NCBI GenBank assembly: GCA_964035545.1
Contig: OZ037765.1
Coordinates: forward strand, 2,145,001-2,209,000
Reading direction: 5' to 3'
Length of the DNA: 64,000 bases
Source of the DNA: Bugula neritina
Taxonomy: Eukaryota; Bryozoa; Gymnolaemata; Cheilostomatida; Bugulidae
The translations under genes and the position numbers were made by a program. The notes below the pieces were generated by a model. The model had not been told where the DNA came from. It worked only from the letters and a program-made list of their open reading frames with translations, and ran no database searches. Below, piece by piece: positions 58,201-64,000 of this stretch (its first letter is position 1; each line of letters starts with the position of its first letter).

Positions 58201-58463
58201 AAACAATACTGGTTAGTTTTATGTATATTTTTTGTTGCTTTTTAGCCATCAAGACTGTAATTTAAGTTTAAATTTGATAATGAATATTTTCCAATATTGC
58301 ACCTGAAGTAATATTCTAGTTAAATACTCCTTAGTTGTTATAAATCATAATAGTAATTAATAAGCCAGGCATAGCTTAGCATTCAGCAATAACATAGCCA
58401 CACATGTGACACATTACATACTATCAGTATCTTTTCACTAAACCTACCTGACTTCAAGTCCAT
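55271..58463 (-). CDS. Short-chain collagen C4-like protein, gene C
   Basis: Exons, 5' to 3': 58448-58463, 57796-58094, 57070-57160, 56876-56947, 56344-56691, 55972-56256 and 55271-55482. All phases agree, giving 440 aa, the longest of the cluster. Layout: MDLKSAHVLLALCTLLGYAF signal peptide; a long coiled coil (SKIQSLEDRLENLELQQEE); a linker ending LLNQICIFG; a collagen region over exons 4 and 5 (72 and 348 nt) with regular GDK/GEK/GAK triplets; C-terminal domain (GAVYTRWGRRTC, GGGVNYQCLPLKDPQYNKYY, QNVPCARCYTKTRSAVVMIP, TTYECVDAKPEH, CSGTGTTGQCPPYEANKQLT, CVVCTK). No RGD is seen. Likely an extracellular trimer. Inverted CCAAT at 58529-58539. Intron 1 carries a tRNA-like insertion missing from gene D. 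Confidence 0.92.
58136..58195 (+). pseudogene. Truncated tRNA-like sequence (tRNA-Gln resemblance) in collagen C intron 1
   Basis: GGCCTCTATGGTGTAATGGT and AGCACACTTGGACT resemble the 5' half of a tRNA-Gln with A box. The next bases are CGGTTCGATTCCCAG, a good B box. The anticodon loop and variable region between them are missing, so it cannot fold as a tRNA. It lies in a ~130-base stretch that the gene D intron lacks, so it is either a small retroposon or part of a SINE. Confidence 0.6.
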
Positions 58464-60005
58464 CTTCACCTCTGCTATGCAGTGTTATGATTAGATACTC
58501 AGAATTTATTTAAATTATTTGTTCAAGAAGCCAATCAGGTGCTGCAAAACACAAAAGCTACTTTTACCTTCCTATTGAGTGATTGAATGATTCATCAATA
58601 ATTCATCTCTAATTATTTACTCTTAGACTAGAAAGCTAATTCAACTCCTTTGCTAGAAGCAAGAGGAGTGTTGTTTTTCAGTATTCTTTTTTTAATGATT
58701 TCAAATATAAATATTTATATTGCATTTTTCCCCTTTTTCACAAAAAGTTAATTTGTATTTTACAGGTTTATGTTATGTTTATGTGCATTGTAGTCTTGCC
58801 ATTGGTGCTTTGGTGTGTTCCACAAGGTGGTGAGATAGGATTTATTAAAACATCACGTTTTATAATTTTTAAAACTAATAAAAATAAGCAGACTCAGTGA
58901 CTGCATGGTAAAGCTTATTAAAACACATTTTATCTGTAGTTTAAAAGAATTTATTTCACAAGAATATCATGAAATTTGAAATTTTAAAGCTATCATATCC
59001 TTCCATCCACAATAAAAAGATAATCTAAACTAATTTAAATAACGTAAATAAATGCAAGCTTTTTCACCTACCGTTAAATGTGATGTTAAAATCTTGACAC
59101 CATATAAAGCCTTTACAAGTCTTCACTAGCTGTAAGAGTTGACTTGGTTGAACTCTACAAGGAAGTATGTTGGTATTTGATAAGTAAAGAGAAGAGATTG
59201 TATCTCTATACAGCTTTGTGTGCTTGTATATTAAGTTTGATGTAACTACCATTGTAAATACTATGTCGCTGTCAATTGTCTATTTGAATTGCATAGTATT
59301 TTCTTTATATTGTTTATAAGCGATGCAATTGAATTAAATACCAGATATTTCTTTTATAGTTGCAACACACTTCAATGCAGCTATGCATCTACTTTGTATG
59401 TAATGTGCTCTTGTTGAAAATATTTATTTTACTGAAAAGGTTTCTATTAAAAATAAAAACCTAAATATAGCATCTGCTCTAAGTTGCAGATAATCAAAAA
59501 TTATTTTGAATAAAGATCTTTTGTGGGCTTGACTTTTTATTTGATTATGTTTTGCTCCTACAAAGTACTCAGTGTTGAGGCCGTACAGAAGTGTTTTCAA
59601 AACTTACATCATGAAACTTTTGCCCCCACTGAGATTCAAACCCAAGACCTCCGGCTACAAACTGCAAGAGAACTACTATAAGTACACAGACAAGGTGTGA
59701 GTGATTCTGAAAGACAGACAAGATGTTTGTAAAATAGTAAAACTTTATTAATTATTACATTTTATAAAGAAGTACGACAATAGTTTGCACTTTTTAGAAA
59801 TTATTCAATTTTAGCAACATTAGTGTGGTTGATAATTCTATCACAGTATTTTAAGTTTTAATGATAGGCTCAGAAAGCAGCTGTTTAAAGTGTTGCCTTT
59901 AGCAAAATTTCAGATTGTTTAAAGATAAAAAGTCTGAGTAGAACTGGGGGTTGATAGGCTAACCCTTAAAAAAAGTCATCAATAGAGTTTCCTTCATTAG
60001 CAAAG
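58464..60005. other. Intergenic between collagen genes C and D (duplicated flank)
   Basis: The left part is the gene C promoter (inverted CCAAT 58529-58539). From about 58790 it is a second copy of the 3' flank seen at about 53820-55260 and again from about 63240. It includes the SINE copy at about 59620-59700 and a minus-strand AATAAA (plus TTTATT at 59744-59749) for gene D. No other gene is seen. Confidence 0.6.
59620..59702 (-). mobile_element. tRNA-derived SINE in gene D 3' flank
   Basis: In minus sense GGTCTTGGGTTTGAATCTCA is a better-preserved B box than in the gene C copy, preceded by AGTAGTTCTCTTGCAGTTTG. Same position relative to the downstream gene as the 54885-54965 copy. Confidence 0.5.
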
Positions 60006-62858
60006 TTATTTTGTGCAGACAACACAAGTCAGCTGTTTGTTTGCCTCATAAGGTGGACATTGCCCTGTAGTGCCATGTCCAGAGCAGCTGGTTCTTACAA
60101 AATAGAAAAAAGCTCCGTGAGTATCTGCCTCCATTCCTCTGAGGTGTTCTGGTTCAGCATCGACACACTCGTAGGTGGTGGGGTGAGGATGGCTGTGGTA
60201 TTGCGTCATCAAGTAGCCTGCAAACGAAGTTTCATATACAGTAATTCAAGGAATACCTCTATAGTTTTATTGAGTTGTTAATGTTTCAAGAATAATTGTA
60301 TGATTGTAAGTTTCTGTAAAAGAAAATAGCAGCAGTTGACTCAATAAAATCGTTTAGGTTTAGCTTTTAGTAAAAAATTGTTATTAAATTGTTCATTTTT
60401 TGTACATTGTCACACTCCATTTTGCAAATTAATTTTCATAAATGAATAAAAGTAAATGAATTAAATAAACAAAACATAATCAGCTAGTTTCCATCATCAC
60501 TAGCCTGTTTCACGTATTATTTTTATTGAGAATAAATTCAAATTTAGTTTTGAGTATTTCAAAAGATCACACATTTTGGGATTTTTTTCAGTTTAATAGT
60601 TTTAGTGTTTAGAGATATTTTAAATTATGTTATCAATATTCTTAAACTCTAACAATTAATAAAATTATTCACTCAATTTACCTTCATATTCCTTAGTCCA
60701 CTTAGCTGGACAATCCCTTTTAGCTGGAATCATTACAACAGCAGATCTGGTTTTAGTATAGCATCGAGCACATGGTACGTTCTGATTAAAAGTTGAATCA
60801 GGAAATATTCCTCTACCTGTTACAAATTCATATTCAACTCCACTTATCCAATCACCCCACCAGTGGTTATCGTTACCTCCAGTATAGTATTTGTTGTACT
60901 GGGGGTCTTTAAGTGGTAGACATTGATAGTTGACTCCACCCCCAATGTGAGAGTAATAAGAACCTCCAGCAAATCCTGAAATCAGAGAACATGTAAGCAC
61001 GATCACTATGTCCTAAAGGTTCCCATATATTTACCATACAATAACGTGTTCATGCTCAACAATACCTTCATAAAGTGTGGTTGAAACACTTTCACAAGTG
61101 TGTCTCCCCCATCTGGTGTACACAGCTCCACTTTCAACCACAGATGTAGCGCCTGGAAGTCCAGGAACACCACGAACTCCTTGGACACCACTGGCCCCTT
61201 TAGCACCTTTTATACCATCATCGCCTTTAGCTCCTTTGGCTCCATCTACTCCCCTGTTTTCTTTAGTACCTGGCAAACCAGGCAAACCTTGAAATCCAGA
61301 TGCTCCTTTATCTCCCTTCTGTCCTGGAAATCCATCTCTTCCTGTAGAAAGACTTTACTTGAGTATTTTTATACTGTCTCTTTGTTATTTGTTTACTGTC
61401 TCCTAGTTAGATGTTTACTGACTTCCAGTTATCTGTTTTGCCAACAAAGTCACTGTGCAGTTTATTGTAAGCATTGAGTTACCAGAGCATATGTATGCTT
61501 GTAAAATAAAATACAGATACCGTATCAAATCTGTCGGTAATACATGACTCACCATCTCTACCATCTCTGCCATTTACACCATCTTTTCCATCCTCTCCAT
61601 CTTTTCCAGAAACTCCTCTGACTCCTTGAAATAACAGGAATTTATGGAATATTTTGTTATCGCTAACTATTCGAAACTGACTTAGTTTAAATGAAACTCT
61701 TTCTTTATTTCTTACCACTTAATAGTTATCACCTACCAAAAATACAAATCTGATTCAGTAATTTGGCCGTATCTTCATCATAACTGACTTCTAAGTCATC
61801 TGCTTCAGGTAGTTGTCCATTGAGTAGCTGCAAGATAGTCAGTAACAAGTAAAGACTCTATTTTTAGAGTAACAATTATATCTGTATGTGAAGGAGAATT
61901 TCAAGTGCCTCAAGTCCATGCTACTAACATGATTTTATGCACAAATGTCATTTTGTGAAATTTATAGGTTCTTAGACAATAATAAGTGGACTGCAAATCT
62001 TTCTATCAAAAACGAACCCAGGATTTTCTTGAGGTTACCAAGAGGTAGAGATCAAAGGTCAACTTAGTAATGAAACATATTTATACTGATTAGTTGAAGA
62101 TTAAAAACAAATTATCTTTATATTTTCTTATAATAAATGACCAGTGAGCGACTTGCAGTATTCCAAGACATATTAGTTATCAAACAATGATACTTGTTAT
62201 CTGTTGGTTCTACAGCATAAAAAACGAGGAATTTAAGCAGAGACAACCCTGTTTTATAGAATAACAATTAATTTGTAAACGCAAGATACTGATTTAACAA
62301 TAAAACTCACAGCATGAGAGTGAATCAGATTTCTTAAATCTTCATTTACTTGACTTTGCTCTTTCATTTTGAGGTCTTGTTCTTTCATCTTGTCTTCCAG
62401 TGACTTCAGTCTGACTTCAAGTTCCTGAGTTTCTTTCTGTTGTAACTCTAGACTCTCTAATCTGTTTTCCAAACTCTGTATTTTACTCTGGAGTACTTCT
62501 GCATACTCTTTAAACTCTTCACTGGGCAGTACAGTGGCAGATGCATAGCCAAGTAGGGTACAGAGTGCCAGCAAAACATGTGCTAAAATTTCAAAACATC
62601 ACTGCCTAATTTTGAGAATATTTCTTAGCACTTTTAGCCATCAAAGCAGTAATTTATGTTTAAATTTGGTAATGAATATTTTCCAATATTGTACCTGAAG
62701 TAATATTCTAGTTAAATACTCATTAGTTGTTATAAATAATAATAGTAATTAATAAGCCAGGCATAGCTTAACATTCAGCAATAACAGAACCACACATGTG
62801 ACACATTATAAACTATCAGTATCTTATCTTCACTAAACCTACCTGACTTCAAGTCCAT
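60006..62858 (-). CDS. Short-chain collagen C4-like protein, gene D
   Basis: Exons, 5' to 3': 62843-62858, 62311-62582, 61737-61827, 61553-61624, 61066-61341, 60682-60975 and 60006-60217. Phases agree, giving 410 aa. It is the closest paralogue of gene C: same MDLKSAHVLLALCTLLGYA signal peptide, coiled coil (SKIQSLENRLESLELQQKE), LLNQICIFG linker, 72-nt collagen exon and C-terminal domain (GGGVNYQCLPLKDPQYNKYY, NVPCARCYTKTRSAVV, TTYECVDAEPEH, CVVCTK). Relative to C it has lost 27 nt at the end of exon 2 (nine stalk residues) and 72 nt in exon 5 (eight triplets), and gained 9 nt in exon 6. One triplet reads ENR where C has GNR, a Gly-to-Glu change in the triple helix. Inverted CCAAT at 62925-62935. 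Confidence 0.92.
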
Positions 62859-64000
62859 TTTGCACCTTTGCTATGCAGTGTTATGATTTGAAATTCAGAA
62901 TTTACTTAAATTATTTGTTCAAGAAGCCAATCAGGTGCTGCAAAGCACAAAAGCTAATGTTTCTATTTGCTATGGAGTGAATGAATGAATTTTGTGTTTA
63001 TAAATTTCACATTTACATCATACACCAAATCTCTTTTATTAAATTGCAAATGTTGGCCAACATCCTAACTATATTTACAATATATCTATTTTGAAGTTCT
63101 GTCTCTGACAACAAGTATTCTCAGTTATATAGCTATGAAATGCATTTTACTATTCTCTAATGATGTTGAACCCAATTTTTCATACTGGGTTTTCTCACTT
63201 TCCAGATAAATTGTATTGTTTTTAACAAGTTTAGAACTTTTGAATTGCATGTAATCTTGCCATTGTTGCTTTGGTGTGGTCTGATGTAATAAGATCTTTT
63301 AAAAGATGAAGTTGTTTAATTTCTAGAACTAATAAAAGTAGCAGACACAGTGACTAAATCACAAAACTTATTAAACTACATCTTAGCCGTAATTGACTAC
63401 TTTATTTCACAGGAATATAATATCATATCCTCTCATTCACAATGAGAAGATTATATAACAAACTAATTGAAAACTTAAATAAATGCAAACTTATTCACCT
63501 ATCAGTAAATGCGATGTACACGTCTTGACACCACATAAAGCCTTTACAAGTCTTCACTGTAAGAGTTTACTTTGTTGAACTCTAGAAGGAAGTATGTTGG
63601 TATTTGATAAGTAAAGAGAAGAGATTGTATCTCTATACAGCTTTGTGTGTTTGGATATTAAATGTTTGACGTAACTACTATTGCAAATGCCATGTCTATG
63701 TCAATTGCCCATTTGAATTGTATAGCTTTTTTGTTTTATTTATAAGCAATGCAATTAAATTAAATATCAGGTATTTCTTTTATAGTTAGAACATATTCAA
63801 TGTAGCAACACATCTACTTGGTATGTATAATTGTGCTCTTTATGGAGATATTTAGTTACTGAAAAGGTTGCCATTAAATCCAACAACCTAAATATAGCAT
63901 CTACTCCAAGTTGCAGATAATCATATCGCATTGAATAAAGAATTATCAAGTACTTCTCCTAACTTTTACAAAGTACCTAATTTTGAGGTCAAATAGAAAT
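62859..64000. other. Gene D promoter, then the left end of another duplicated unit
   Basis: From about 63240 to the window edge the sequence matches the 3' flanks of genes C and D (for example GAAGAGATTGTATCTCTATA near 63617, also near 54453 and 59190). By position it should be the 3' flank of a further minus-strand collagen gene starting beyond 64000. Confidence 0.65.

Overview
This is a window of an invertebrate animal nuclear genome. It is AT-rich and gene-dense, with GT-AG introns and long runs of simple-sequence and minisatellite repeats. The protein content (enkurin-domain protein ENKD1, the Set1/COMPASS subunit CFP1, polycystin-2, epsin, SLC35E3 and a tandem family of 'short-chain collagen C4-like' proteins) fits a marine spiralian such as a mollusc, brachiopod or bryozoan. 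The species cannot be named from the sequence alone. I see no bacterial, viral or CRISPR content.

Layout: (1) 1-2080 is AT-rich with degenerate hexamer arrays. A small single-pass membrane protein or terminal exon lies at 2081-2341 (-). (2) ENKD1 is on + at 3212-6761 (6 exons, 367 aa). It converges on CXXC1/CFP1 on - at 7461-13477 (11 exons, 908 aa with an unusual ~375-residue Ser/Thr-rich tail). (3) An unrecognised 168-aa gene with three exons lies on - at 15421-16783; its second intron is mostly (TA)n. (4) PKD2 is on - at 18091-27395 (17 exons, 819 aa). (5) Epsin is on - at 28317-35806 (8 exons, 539 aa), divergent from SLC35E3 on + at 37127-41070 (6 exons, 310 aa, one U12-type intron). (6) From 42473 to 62858 are four tandem minus-strand collagen genes, A to D, each with seven exons. 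The duplicated 3' flank of a further copy runs off the right edge. All exon chains were assembled by hand from homology, GT/AG signals and reading phase, and every chain except collagen gene B closes in frame.

How the genes relate: ENKD1 and PKD2 are both cilium-associated. CFP1 (chromatin), epsin (endocytosis) and SLC35E3 (Golgi-type transporter) are housekeeping genes, and nothing suggests a shared pathway beyond proximity. The collagen cluster is a young local expansion. C and D lie in repeat units offset by about 4.7 and 4.4 kb. A, C and D share an inverted CCAAT element upstream of a tiny 16-nt first coding exon. B lacks that element and carries an apparent one-base frameshift.

The least ordinary signal is that at least five tandem arrays or duplications have grown out of exon-intron junctions, so functional-looking splice sites are themselves repeated: PKD2 exons 3, 6 and 11, epsin exon 8 and collagen B exon 2. 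In collagen B the 18-bp unit regenerates a phase-0 donor about thirteen times without breaking frame.
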